The position numbers were made by a program, and so were the translations under genes. A DNA stretch of 48,293 nt from a virus. The DNA lies in IMG/VR virus record IMGVR_UViG_3300018954_000004, positions 1 through 48,293 of that record, one strand, 5' to 3'. The notes beneath the pieces were generated by a model. The model was not told the origin of the DNA, searched no databases, and was given only the letters and a program-made list of their open reading frames with translations. Of this stretch, positions 30,672-38,916 are shown in pieces (within the stretch, counting starts at the first letter, position 1; every line of letters begins with the position of its first letter).

Positions 30672-31319
30672 ATGTTCTTCAGGAAGCAGGAGCCGCAGCC
30701 CGAGCCGGCGGCGACGCGCACTGGACGCAGGCCGGGGCAGAGTGCGAGGGAGAAGCAGCAGGAGTTGGCCGATGCTGCGCCCATCAAGACGTTCTTCACG
30801 CGGCTCTTCGACATCCACACCGACGAGCGGGCCTGGCGAGTTGGCGCTGATGGGGAGGAGCGCGTGGGCGCGCTGCTGGAGCAGCTCCGGCCTCACGGCT
30901 GGCACGTCGAGCATGACGTCCGGGTGGGAAGCCGCGGCGCGAACCTGGACCACCTCGTCATCGGCCCGCCCGGCGTCTTCGTCCTCAACACGAAAGCGTT
31001 GAGGGGGAAGGTGTGGGTGGGCGGGCCCAACGTCATGGTGGACGGGTACCGCACGGACTACGTGGAGAAGCTGGAGTTCGAGGCCCAGCGCGTTCGGCGG
31101 TGCCTCCTGGTTGCCACGCGCCGGCGCTCGCTGTGGGTGCAGGGGCTGCTCGTCCTTGCCCACCGGAAGCCCGTGGTGAAGCAGCAGCCCCAGCACGTGG
31201 CCGTCATCCACTTCACCGAGTTGCTCCCCGGCCTCATGGGGCAACCGGTGAAGCTCGGCATGGAGGAGGTGGCCGAGCTTGTAGCGGCCGCGCGGCGCGA
31301 AGAGACGTGGGCCGAGTAG
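30672..31319 (+). CDS. NERD (nuclease-related) domain protein
   Basis: A 215-residue protein. Residues 1-50 are charged and Gln-rich. Residues about 57-170 are a NERD domain: GADGEERVGALLEQLRPHGWHVEHDVRVGSRGANLDHLVIGPPGVFVLNTKAL, with the restriction-enzyme-like core (E near GEERV, D in NLDH, K in NTK). NERD domains are predicted PD-(D/E)xK nucleases or DNA-binding relics. The central acidic residue of the E-x-K motif appears replaced by N in NTK, which occurs in the family. AGGGGG precedes the ATG. It may act on nucleic acid in defence or cargo maintenance. Confidence 0.7.
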   Translation: MFFRKQEPQPEPAATRTGRRPGQSAREKQQELADAAPIKTFFTRLFDIHTDERAWRVGADGEERVGALLEQLRPHGWHVEHDVRVGSRGANLDHLVIGPPGVFVLNTKALRGKVWVGGPNVMVDGYRTDYVEKLEFEAQRVRRCLLVATRRRSLWVQGLLVLAHRKPVVKQQPQHVAVIHFTELLPGLMGQPVKLGMEEVAELVAAARREETWAE

Positions 31320-31363
31320 GCGGAGCCGCCGGCGTGAAAGCCCCGGTTCCGTCGAAAGCAGCT

Positions 31364-32392
31364 TCAGAATCCGCAGGTGTGCGCGTTGGAAGCCGCGTAG
31401 TACCGGCAGTCGCTCGGCCTCGAGCAGAGCGGCGAGCACTGGTTGTTGCTGCCGACGGGCAGTGAGCAGGTGTTGCAGAAGCACATCGTCTGGTGACCGA
31501 ACGAGGTGACGAAGGTGGAGCAGAAGCCCGACGAGGAGCCGGTGCTCGCGGCGCAGTTGTTGGCCAGCAGGATGCCCAGGCTTTCAGCGCACGCGAAGTG
31601 CACCTTGGGCGTGGGCACACTCGCGCCGTCCGCCGACGCGCATACGCCGTTGGCGTTGATGCTGCCGCAGGTGCAGGCCCCATTGCCCGCGGAGTCGATG
31701 GTGCGGCACTTCCCCGTGCCGCATGCCATGGCGACGATGCCTGCCTGGGCGTCGCACCGCACCCACGTGTCCCCCGCGCAGTAGCCGTACTGGCTGACGC
31801 TGCCGCACGGCCCGCCCACCTTGACACAGCGCTCTCCAGCCTGGTCCGGCACGTAGCCGGGATTGCAGCCGCAGGTGTCCTCGCTGGCGGTGCACGTGGA
31901 GTTGGACGGGCACGTGCCGCAGGTGCTGCCGCACCCGTCCGGGCCGCACACCTTCCCCTGGCACTGAGGGACACAGACGCATGCGCCGGCTGCGTTGCAG
32001 GTGGTGCCTGAGCGGCACGTCCCGCAGCTGCCGCCGCACCCGTCCGAGCCGCACTGGCGGCCGTCACAGCGCGGCACGCATACGCAGCGTCCGGACTGGC
32101 AGGCCTGGCCCGCTCCGCAGGTGCCGCACGTGCCACCGCAGCCGTCCGTACCGCACTGCCTGCCGGAGCAGCTCGCAGTGCAGCTTCCGCCGTCACGCGG
32201 TCCGGTACCTCCGTCCGCCCGACTGCCTCCGTCCACGGAGGAGGTGCCGCCGTCGTGGACGGCGGGAGGAGGTGACGGCCGCTCCTCGTCGACTTCGTCG
32301 AGCGACGGTCCACACCCCAGCATGGCCGTCACCGCGAGCAGCGGCAGGAGAAGGCGGAGGGTGGAGACGACGCATTGGTGGCGGGGCGGCAT
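31364..32392 (-). CDS. Cys-rich secreted lipoprotein, myxobacterial type
   Basis: A 342-residue lipoprotein: RLLLPLLAVTAMLGC supplies the lipobox. A Ser/Gly/Asp spacer follows (GGTSSVDGGSRADGGTG). Then there are three degenerate Cys repeats of the form C-x3-CxGxxCGxDGCGGxCGxC (from about residue 73), and further Cys-rich parts to the end (CFCNTCSLPVGSNNQ, CSRPSDCRYYAASNAHTCGF). This architecture is common in myxobacterial outer-surface proteins. A role in adhesion, surface modification or exclusion is conceivable; nothing catalytic is seen. It is unusual as phage cargo. Confidence 0.65.
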   Translation of the reverse strand: MPPRHQCVVSTLRLLLPLLAVTAMLGCGPSLDEVDEERPSPPPAVHDGGTSSVDGGSRADGGTGPRDGGSCTASCSGRQCGTDGCGGTCGTCGAGQACQSGRCVCVPRCDGRQCGSDGCGGSCGTCRSGTTCNAAGACVCVPQCQGKVCGPDGCGSTCGTCPSNSTCTASEDTCGCNPGYVPDQAGERCVKVGGPCGSVSQYGYCAGDTWVRCDAQAGIVAMACGTGKCRTIDSAGNGACTCGSINANGVCASADGASVPTPKVHFACAESLGILLANNCAASTGSSSGFCSTFVTSFGHQTMCFCNTCSLPVGSNNQCSPLCSRPSDCRYYAASNAHTCGF

Positions 32393-32544
32393 GGGCGTGT
32401 CCTTTCGGAGCCGGTGGGGAGGGGGCGGCTGCGGGCCCTCAGCAAGCGGCAGGCCGCCACCACCACGGGGGGCAGGCCCGCGCTCACACCATGGCGCCCC
32501 GGTCCGCAGGGCGGGACGGGCGTCCTGTCGCGGGACGCCGTCCT

Positions 32545-32721
32545 TCAGGGCGCGGGCTGAAGCCGCCCATCCTCGCTGATGCGAAAGCGAAGGCAGCCTC
32601 GGCCCTCGCCCACGGCGGTGAGTCGGTAGGTGCGCCCGCGCTCCACCACCAGAGGCGGCTCGCACGCGCTCACGAGCACCTCGAGGAGAAGGACGGGCAG
32701 CAACGCGCGCCAGAACCCCAT
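32545..32721 (-). CDS. Tiny lipoprotein next to the metalloprotease gene
   Basis: A 58-residue protein with a clear type II signal: MGFWRALLPVLLLEVLVSAC (lipobox LVSAC, Cys20), then PPLVVERGRTYRLTAVGEGRGCLRFRISEDGRLQPAP. It starts 2 bp after the metalloprotease stop, so both are co-expressed. Mature size is only ~39 residues with one further Cys. It could be an immunity or chaperone partner for the protease, or a small envelope protein. Confidence 0.6.
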   Translation of the reverse strand: MGFWRALLPVLLLEVLVSACEPPLVVERGRTYRLTAVGEGRGCLRFRISEDGRLQPAP

Positions 32722-32723
32722 GG

Positions 32724-33734
32724 CTACGGTGCGCCCCGGCCGGCTCGGACTTCCGCGATGGCGGCCGCGAGCTGCGCGGAGTAGTTCTTCCCGTTGACGA
32801 GGAAGGGCTTCGGGGGCGTGCCAAAGCAGCCCTGGCGGAAAGCCTGCTCCAGCAGCTCCGCCTGCTGCTCCGGACCCATCTCTGCCCACAGCCTGCCCTC
32901 GCGCAGGGCCTTGGCGTAGTCGTACCCGTCTCCCAGGTACTGGCCGGCCAGCGACTCGCTCATGTAGTCGGTGCCGCCGTGCTGGTGCTGCCAGACGTGC
33001 GCGGCCTCATGGACGAGCAGTGCCTCGGTGAGGGGCAGGTGCTTCTGCGGGATGTAGAGGGTGTCGCCGAGGGTGAAGGGCCGACCCGAGAGGGTGAGTA
33101 GGCCCGCGTTGCCCTCCTTGATGCGGATGCGCGAGGTGTCGAGCGAGTCGCCGTACACGCTTCGGAGCGCCGCCAGCTCCGAGTCCGTCAGCTTCCGGCC
33201 CACCGGCTCCACGCCCAACAGCGTCTGGACGGCGCCGAGGGCCCGGCCACCCACCATGAGGAGCGCGTCCACGGGCGTCTGCACCACCTTGACGAGTCCC
33301 TGGCCAAGTTGCGCGAGGCCCTCCCGGAAGCGGCCAGTGACGAGCTTCCCCAGGCCGCCCGCCAGCGTCTGCGCGGCCTCGATGCCGTTGCGCACGAGGC
33401 CCACCGTCGTGTCCACGGCACCTCGCACCACGCCGCGGAAGGCGTCGCCGGCAGCAGCAGCAATCAAACCCCACAAGCCCTTCTGGGCGGTGCCGCTGCT
33501 CGTGCGCGTTGCCTGCGCAGGGACGGCAGGCGCGAGTGCCACGCTCGAAGCTTCAGCGGTTTCGGCCGGGGCGCGAGACGCCTGTCCGAATGGCTGGACG
33601 GAGTTGGGGGCTGATGAGGGGGCGGGGGCGCGCACGAGTCGCAGCGTGGGGCTGCCGGTTCCTCCGGAGGTCGTAGCGGGCTCGGTGGGGGTGTCTGTGG
33701 TGAGACGGTGAGAGGGGCGAGAGAGTCGGTCCAT
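32724..33734 (-). CDS. DUF4157 (eCIS-core) metalloprotease-like protein
   Basis: A 336-residue protein. Residues 1-90 are low-complexity (Ser/Thr/Pro/Ala), and 90-175 are amphipathic helices with possible membrane-active character (GLWGLIAAAAGDAFRGVVRG). Residues about 180-255 are the DUF4157/eCIS-core domain: SVYGDSLDTSRIRI, TLGDTLYIPQ, then LLVHEAAHVWQHQHGG, where HEAAH (242-246) is the zinc site. DUF4157 proteins accompany extracellular contractile injection systems and polymorphic toxins. No injection-system genes are nearby, so it may use a host secretion system. It forms an operon with the tiny lipoprotein. Confidence 0.75.
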   Translation of the reverse strand: MDRLSRPSHRLTTDTPTEPATTSGGTGSPTLRLVRAPAPSSAPNSVQPFGQASRAPAETAEASSVALAPAVPAQATRTSSGTAQKGLWGLIAAAAGDAFRGVVRGAVDTTVGLVRNGIEAAQTLAGGLGKLVTGRFREGLAQLGQGLVKVVQTPVDALLMVGGRALGAVQTLLGVEPVGRKLTDSELAALRSVYGDSLDTSRIRIKEGNAGLLTLSGRPFTLGDTLYIPQKHLPLTEALLVHEAAHVWQHQHGGTDYMSESLAGQYLGDGYDYAKALREGRLWAEMGPEQQAELLEQAFRQGCFGTPPKPFLVNGKNYSAQLAAAIAEVRAGRGAP

Positions 33735-33952
33735 GGCAGCTCCCAGAAGTGGTGCCGCCGCGCCTGTGCAGCCGGTGTGCCCTCCACCTTCGGAGTGGAT
33801 TCCGGGCATTGCTGGGCGGCTGATTTACCCGGTGCATCGTTACTGTTCGCCGAGCCCCGTAGGGGGCAGGCCGCTGAGCAGGGCTGTTCACCACGGAGCA
33901 GAGCGGCAGAGAGTCGCCCCGGAGCCCATTAGCGCGGTACTACGGTGCCTCT

Positions 33953-34255
33953 ATGAGCGAGAAAAACCTGAAGGCGCTGATCGAGGATGTCTTGCGCGAG
34001 TTCCATAGCCAGCACAGAGAAGTGAGGAAGCGGGTGAGTGCGCAGCGTGAGCAGGGGCTCCCCTACTCCCCAGAGGACGTTAAGCGGTTGGGCGAACTCA
34101 ATGCCATAGTCAACCCGCTTGAGAGGGCTTTGGAGGCCCTCAAACACCCCGTTGCTCTGACCCCTGACGACGTGGAGAAACTCTTAAAGAACCTGAAGGA
34201 CGAAGAGGAGCGCCTGAAGAACAACGTGGGAGACCGGCCGAGCGACGAAGAGTAG
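33953..34255 (+). CDS. Small charged helical protein
   Basis: A 100-residue, highly charged, helical protein (MSEKNLKALIEDVLREFHSQHREVRKRVSAQRE, then SPEDVKRLGELNAIVNPLERALEALKHP, PDDVEKLLKNLKDEEERLKNN). It lies alone in rightward orientation and is AT-richer than the flanks, so it may be lysogeny-expressed. No domain is recognised. A helical-bundle regulator or antitoxin-like protein is possible. Confidence 0.5.
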   Translation: MSEKNLKALIEDVLREFHSQHREVRKRVSAQREQGLPYSPEDVKRLGELNAIVNPLERALEALKHPVALTPDDVEKLLKNLKDEEERLKNNVGDRPSDEE

Positions 34256-34669
34256 CCGCCGCTCAGCACTGGATGGCGGCGTCCGCGCCTACTGCCCGTC
34301 TACAGCTGGCCTCACGGTTGTAAGGGTTGGTGAGTCTGCGCTGCGTAGCGTACCGCGAAGGTCCGCAGCGCCTCGGGGAACGGCAACGCCCCGCCCCGTC
34401 GTCCGGCCTTCAGTCACTGCGTCTCCTGCTGGAACTGCTCCAACTCCTTCTCCATGGCCTCCTCCTTGTGGAGCCCTGGAACTCTCATGTCGCAGCCCTC
34501 ACGTCACGACGGGGCACGGCGAGCACTTACGGTGCATCCGCCCGCGCCTGTGCCGCCCAGCCACCTGTGAGGTGGGCGGCAGAGGGCTTTGCCACCCTGG
34601 ACCCTGGGAGGGGGGGACATGAGCGTTGCTGAGCGGCGCGGCGCGGCGCGGCGCTGTAGGTCGTCGCGC
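34256..34669. other. Intergenic region right of the cargo segment
   Basis: I see no supportable gene. A 24-codon frame on the minus strand (34414-34488, MRVPGLHKEEAMEKELEQFQQETQ) is too short to trust. The stretch marks the end of the leftward early operon and may contain its terminator. No U-tract stem is evident. Confidence 0.4.
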
Positions 34670-35578
34670 TCAGCCCTTCCGCGACACCACCACCTGCGAG
34701 ACGCCGGGGGCCACCCAGCGCCGGGCCGCGTAGCCGGCCACGTAGAGCCACTTCACCTCGCGGTTGCCCGGACCGTGCCGCTGGCGCTTGAGGTGCCCGC
34801 ACACCAGCACCTGCTCAGCGAGCCGGCCGGCCGTCCCGTCCACGTCGCTGCCCGGGCCGCGAGTGGCGGGGGCGCGGGCCACGCGCTCCTCGTCTAGGTA
34901 CACGTGCCGCACGTGGACGCCCTCGGCGCCGGCGCCGCCCTTCTTCGCGCGCCGGGCAGTGTCGCGCTGGCGCTCCTCCTCCACGCGCAGCGGTGCGCCC
35001 TCGGCGTCCAGCAGGAGGCCCAGCACCACGGCGAAGCGCGCGGCCTCCCGGGCCCAGGCATGATGGGTGGACACGTTCTCCACCAAGGGCGATGACGCCT
35101 GCTCGGTGCCCGCTTCGAGTTCCTCCCCCGTCCACTGAGGGCGCCACTGGGCGACAGCGCACCAATCGGGCGCTCCGAGGCCAATGAGGTACGTCACGCC
35201 GTCAAGCTCGTAGCCGGCCAGGGCCACGGTTTCGCCCCACAGGCGTTCTCCCGCCTCCGGCCGTCTTGCCTCCACGAGCCATGGCCCTCGCAGGAGCCGG
35301 GGAGGGGCGTCCGGCAGCGCATGCAGGTCCGTCTCCGCCACCTGGCGGGCGGCGGCCGGCCGCACCTGGTGCGCCACCAGCCGGCGCTGGGACAGCAGCG
35401 CGAGCGCCGCGACGTTGACGAGCTGGGGCACCTGGGTGCCCGTGTTGGACCCCCAGCACGCGCTGGCCACCGCCTCCGCAGCGGCGCGGAAGGGGAGCGA
35501 GGAGGGCACCTCGTTCGCGTACGGCCGCGCCTCCATCACCAGCCCCAGCAGCGCGGTGTTGTCTGGCTCCCAGCTCAC
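34670..35578 (-). CDS. AcrVA2-like protein (possible anti-CRISPR family)
   Basis: A 302-residue protein, the last gene of the long leftward early operon. Three spaced features recall AcrVA2 family proteins: APDWCAVAQW (136-145), VHVRHVYLD (221-229), and the C-terminal CGHLKRQRHGPGNREVKWLYV (GH 261-262, VKW 275-277). AcrVA2 proteins block Cas12a production or activity; many homologues occur in phages of hosts without type V systems and may have other functions. I am recalling the family pattern, not computing a match. It overlaps the preceding gene by 4 bp. Confidence 0.4.
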   Translation of the reverse strand: MSWEPDNTALLGLVMEARPYANEVPSSLPFRAAAEAVASACWGSNTGTQVPQLVNVAALALLSQRRLVAHQVRPAAARQVAETDLHALPDAPPRLLRGPWLVEARRPEAGERLWGETVALAGYELDGVTYLIGLGAPDWCAVAQWRPQWTGEELEAGTEQASSPLVENVSTHHAWAREAARFAVVLGLLLDAEGAPLRVEEERQRDTARRAKKGGAGAEGVHVRHVYLDEERVARAPATRGPGSDVDGTAGRLAEQVLVCGHLKRQRHGPGNREVKWLYVAGYAARRWVAPGVSQVVVSRKG

Positions 35579-35814
35579 ATGCCCTCCGGGGGCTTCCAGC
35601 CGCGTGCCCGCGCGGCCTCCTCAAGGGCAAGTCTCACCGCCCCCGAGGTTTTGGCGGGGTACTCCTTGTCGGGCTCCAGGCGTAGGTGCTCAACGAGGTG
35701 GGCCAGAGCGCTTTCGGAGCGCCGGTTTAGGCACACCTCTGTGGAGCGTGTGCGGCTCCCCTTGGGCGCGCGCCGCGCCTCGGGTGGTGTCTTGGTGGGG
35801 TCGTGTCTTGGCAC
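35575..35814 (-). CDS. Small basic protein, RHH-like
   Basis: A 79-residue protein starting at GTG. Residues 1-30 are basic and disordered. TEVCLNRRSESALAHLVEHLRLEPD and AKTSGAVRLALEEAARARGW resemble a short ribbon-helix-helix repressor. Overlap by 4 bp with the AcrVA2-like gene suggests an anti-CRISPR/Aca-like arrangement, but in Acr operons the repressor usually follows the Acr gene. Confidence 0.5.
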   Translation of the reverse strand: MPRHDPTKTPPEARRAPKGSRTRSTEVCLNRRSESALAHLVEHLRLEPDKEYPAKTSGAVRLALEEAARARGWKPPEGM

Positions 35815-36028
35815 GTCATCGCCTTTCGGCAATCGCCCCAGTCGGGCCGGGGCGCAAGTTTCATTCCCTTTACTCCGGGACCTCCGTGACGTTGACGGAC
35901 GCCGCGCGCTCGCCCCAGGCGCCCGCCTCAGCACATGCGGTACCGTCGCGCAGCATGAGGGCGCTAGCCCCGGGCACCGCCCTGGCCGACGCAGACGGAA
36001 TAGCCTGGCCAGGTCTCGAGGGTGGCGG

Positions 36029-36562
36029 TCACGACGCGCATTGGACGTTGCCCGTCGTCACGACGCCCGGCTTCCCCGATGCCCGCCAGGCGAGCTCGGC
36101 CCGCCACGCTTTCGCGTCGTTCGCGCCGAAGATACGCTCGACTTCTTGGACGGTCATCAGCTCACCGGGGCCTGCCCAGTACGTCCAGTCAGACCGTGTC
36201 CCGGCAGCGACACCGAGTTGAAACTCCAGGCTCGGGAGGAGTTCGGCGAAGCGGGCCACCTCTTCGCGCCACGCCCGAATCCCGGACAAGTCGTGCGCGG
36301 CGAGCATGTCCAGCCGAGCACGCTGCAGGTTGTGAGACCGGTCAACGAGCCTCTCGCACTGCTCCACCACCTTGGCGAGCTTCCCCCACTCACGGCGCTC
36401 GGTGTCCGTCGCGCCGCCTTCCGCGCGCCCCTTGCAGTATGCGGCCATGTGCCCGCACTCAAGGCGCGGGAACCAGCCCATGCCGGCCCGGCGCCGCTCG
36501 ACCTCGGCGGAGCACGCGAGAAGAAGGGCAGTGTACTGCCGGAAAATCTGTGACGGGTTCAT
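36029..36562 (-). CDS. Early-operon protein with Cys/His, unknown
   Basis: A 177-residue helical protein: MNPSQIFRQYTALLLACSAEVERRRAGMGWFPRLECGHMAAYCKGRAEGG, a Cys/His group that could bind zinc, then helices (LAKVVEQCERLVDRSHNLQRARLDML) and an acidic, Trp-rich end. No family is recognised. It lies between the RHH-like gene and a zinc-ribbon gene in the leftward early operon. Confidence 0.5.
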   Translation of the reverse strand: MNPSQIFRQYTALLLACSAEVERRRAGMGWFPRLECGHMAAYCKGRAEGGATDTERREWGKLAKVVEQCERLVDRSHNLQRARLDMLAAHDLSGIRAWREEVARFAELLPSLEFQLGVAAGTRSDWTYWAGPGELMTVQEVERIFGANDAKAWRAELAWRASGKPGVVTTGNVQCAS

Positions 36563-36649
36563 ATCTCGTCTCCTCTGTATTGTTGGCCGGCCCGGGGTGC
36601 ACCGGCATCGCCCGAAGGCATCGGCCCTGGGGCCGCGAGGTGAGACAGG

Positions 36650-37030
36650 TTACTGATTTGGGAAGAGCGTTCCGAACTCGCGCAGTTGCGCGTCTTCGCG
36701 GTCGCTCTGCTCCTGGCAGCGGCGGCAAACGCGAGAGCCTTGAGTGTCGTCCTTCCCCTGTGCGCGCAGGTAGGGGAGCCCGCATCCGTCACACTTGCTC
36801 AGTTCAGCAGACCGCAGCGCCGCCCAGAGAACCTCGTGCGTGCAGTCTCCAGAGAGCGCTTTCAGCTCCGCCAGAGCCAGTGTTCCGTCAACCCAGACGT
36901 CGCCGTTGCCGTCCGCAATCCGGATGCGTCCCTCCTCTTGGAGGGCGACCGCGCCGCCTGGGTCCAATCGCGCCAACTCCTCGTTCAGCGGGTCCGTCAG
37001 CCACGTTTCCAGGATGGATTTCTCGGCCAT
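36650..37030 (-). CDS. Zinc-ribbon protein behind tandem operators
   Basis: A 126-residue protein. Residues 1-75 are acidic with ILETWLTDPLNEELARLDPGG. The end has KCDGCGLPYLRAQG and CRRCQEQ, a typical zinc ribbon of four cysteines. Two 18-bp palindromes lie 54-97 bp before its start, so its expression is probably repressible from an internal promoter independent of the main early promoter. It may itself be the DNA-binding regulator. Confidence 0.55.
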   Translation of the reverse strand: MAEKSILETWLTDPLNEELARLDPGGAVALQEEGRIRIADGNGDVWVDGTLALAELKALSGDCTHEVLWAALRSAELSKCDGCGLPYLRAQGKDDTQGSRVCRRCQEQSDREDAQLREFGTLFPNQ

Positions 37031-37083
37031 GGCGAATTTCCTTCGTCCGACGCGGCTGAAGTGCCGCTGTCGATGCAGAGAAC

Positions 37084-37101
37084 AATAGTGCCGGCACTAT
37101 T
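37084..37101. promoter_or_regulatory. 18-bp palindromic operator, copy 1
   Basis: AATAGTGCC followed by its exact complement GGCACTATT. An identical copy lies 25 bp to the right (37109-37126), about 2.4 helical turns. Such a tandem arrangement is typical for a dimeric repressor. Confidence 0.75.
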
Positions 37102-37108
37102 CAATGCC

Positions 37109-37126
37109 AATAGTGCCGGCACTATT
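37109..37126. promoter_or_regulatory. 18-bp palindromic operator, copy 2
   Basis: Identical to 37084-37101. The pair lies between the zinc-ribbon gene start (37030) and the end of the upstream gene (37201), so it interrupts an otherwise dense operon. It should control the genes to the left. Confidence 0.75.
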
Positions 37127-37200
37127 CGACTACCTCTACGGAGGTATGGACCCTCTCCAGTTTTGCCAGTCCTCAGCTGCTGCGAATGGGAGGACGGCAG

Positions 37201-37617
37201 CTACCCCTGCAACCCAGGGAAGAGCGGCCCGGCGCTCACCTCCGGCGTGTGGGCCAAGCGCTGGATGGCGAGCGTCAGCAGGCCCACCACCTCCAGTCGG
37301 GTGAGACCGCCGACGTCCTCCCACGCAGTGAGGCCCAGTCCGCCAATGCTGGGCGGTACCATGCAACGCGCGGCCTCCGCGTACGCCTCGCGCCAGGCGG
37401 CCACCTCGCGGGGCGGTACCGACTTTCCATTGTCGAAGGGCTTCTCCAACTGCTCGGGCGTGGCCTCGAAGCGCACCGCGTCCAGCAGCTTGTCCAACTC
37501 GACGCGGGCCTTCTTGGAGAGCCGCAGCCCGTGGGCCGCGGCGTGGAGGCTGGGCCAGCCCGAGGCCACTCGGGCCCGGAGCTGCTCCAGCGCGGTGGTG
37601 AGGGTGTGCCTCAGCAC
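37201..37617 (-). CDS. Early-operon helical protein, unknown
   Basis: A 138-residue protein starting with a GTG that overlaps the ASCH gene's end by 7 bp. Helices (TLTTALEQLRARVASGWPSLHAAAHGLRLSKKARVELDKLLDAV) are followed by PPREVAAWREAYAEAARCM and LTRLEVVGLLTLAIQRLA. No known domain. The tight overlap implies co-regulation with the ASCH protein. Confidence 0.5.
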   Translation of the reverse strand: MLRHTLTTALEQLRARVASGWPSLHAAAHGLRLSKKARVELDKLLDAVRFEATPEQLEKPFDNGKSVPPREVAAWREAYAEAARCMVPPSIGGLGLTAWEDVGGLTRLEVVGLLTLAIQRLAHTPEVSAGPLFPGLQG

Positions 37618-38645
37618 GCACGCGCCCCTACCGGCCACGCGGCATACCAGCAGCCGCCCTGGCCGTCCCCGCGGAGTGCTACGGGCACCTGGTGGGCGTC
37701 TGGCGTGCGCGAGCTGCCGCCCCAGCACGTGACGCGGTACACGCGCTTCAGGCCCACCAGCCCGTGCACCTCGGCCATGGGGTGCCACGTGCCGTCGGCG
37801 AGCAGGGCACGCAGGCGCTCCGCCGCGTCGTGCAGGTCCTCCGGAGAGGCAGGCGGTGGTGCCAGCGCGGACTCAACGCGCTCAACATGAGGCGGAGCAG
37901 GGGCCGGTGGGGCCACGGGTGCCGCGTCGCCGAACAGCCCCAGTTGCTCGACATGGAGCATGGGCGGGACGGGCCTGTCGTCGGCGGGCAGCTCGCGACG
38001 GGGCGGGGGCGCAGCTGGTGCCGGCGGCTGCTCGAGCGCGGGTGTAGCCACAGGCAGCCCAGCGGGCATCGGGTACACTTCAGGGCGCCAGAGGCCGTCC
38101 CGGGCGAGGCGCGCGCGCTCGCGGAGTTCGGGCAGCAGCTCCGGGTCCACAGGCGCCAGTCGCTGGACGGCGGCGGCCTGGAGAGGCTCGAACACCTGCA
38201 CCTCCTCTAGCCACCACGCCACGGTACCGCGGCAGAAGGGGGTGCCGGGCGGGCTCCACCACGCGTCCCGGCCGAAGGCCCGGGAGTCGTTGCCGACGGT
38301 GGACACCTCCGCGAGCCGGGCCACCGCCACGTAGCAGCCGGCGGGCAGCACGTCACCGGCGGGCGCCTCCAGGCCGTGCGCCTGGCGCAGCCAGTCCACC
38401 GCCTCCGAGTCGTATTCGCGCGTGGCGTAGAAGGCGAGCCAGCACCCCAGGAGGTGCTCCGGCGGGTGCAGAGGGTGGCGGCGCGCCGGGACGCCAGCGC
38501 GGGCAGGCTCCACGTCCGCGACGAAGACGCTCCACATGCCGTGGTGGGTGAGTGCCCACGTCCATGGCCGAGCCAGCGGCAGGTGGAAGACGCCGCGGCC
38601 CTTCTGTGTGTAGCGGCGAGGGCCACCGAGGGGCGCGCAGCTCAT
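37611..38645 (-). CDS. ASCH-domain protein with C-terminal extension
   Basis: A 344-residue protein. The N-terminal ~165 residues fit an ASCH (PUA-like) domain: FHLPLARPWTWALTHHGM, HLLGCWLAFYATREYDSEAVDWLRQAHG, AGCYVAVARLAEVS, and the strand before EEVQVFEPL. ASCH domains bind RNA or modified bases; some act as amidohydrolases on N4-acetylcytidine. The centre is Pro/Ala-rich linker. The C terminus (SPEDLHDAAERLRALLADGTWHPMAEVHGLVGLKRVYRVT) looks like a winged helix. A role in RNA/nucleotide handling during infection is inferred. The domain call rests on pattern, with no catalytic Lys/Glu set confirmed. Confidence 0.55.
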   Translation of the reverse strand: MSCAPLGGPRRYTQKGRGVFHLPLARPWTWALTHHGMWSVFVADVEPARAGVPARRHPLHPPEHLLGCWLAFYATREYDSEAVDWLRQAHGLEAPAGDVLPAGCYVAVARLAEVSTVGNDSRAFGRDAWWSPPGTPFCRGTVAWWLEEVQVFEPLQAAAVQRLAPVDPELLPELRERARLARDGLWRPEVYPMPAGLPVATPALEQPPAPAAPPPRRELPADDRPVPPMLHVEQLGLFGDAAPVAPPAPAPPHVERVESALAPPPASPEDLHDAAERLRALLADGTWHPMAEVHGLVGLKRVYRVTCWGGSSRTPDAHQVPVALRGDGQGGCWYAAWPVGARAC

Positions 38646-38863
38646 GGCCCGCCTCCTGCGGACTCCAGCCGGCGGAGGCGCGTGCTTCGCTCCAGTAGCT
38701 CCGCCAGCGCACGGCAGGCAGGAGTCCACGCGGGGCCTCCTGCGGGTGCCCCGCACGCACAGGACGTCGCCGGCTGCATGCCTCCGCGCAGGTGCTGGGC
38801 ACGCACGGCTGAGCGCAGAGCCTGAATGTCGTCCACGGCGATGCCGGAGGGGTGCTCAGTCAC
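38642..38863 (-). CDS. Small early protein with central Cys pair
   Basis: A 73-residue protein (MTEHPSGIAVDDIQALRSAVRAQHLRGGMQPATSCACGAPAGGPAW, then helical end). It overlaps the ASCH start by 4 bp. C-A-C and a later C may bind a metal. No family is recognised. Confidence 0.5.
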   Translation of the reverse strand: MTEHPSGIAVDDIQALRSAVRAQHLRGGMQPATSCACGAPAGGPAWTPACRALAELLERSTRLRRLESAGGGP

Positions 38864-38916
38864 GGGAGGGGCCCTCTCCAGACGGGAGCAGCGGGGAGAG
38901 GGGGGCCGACGCGTAG

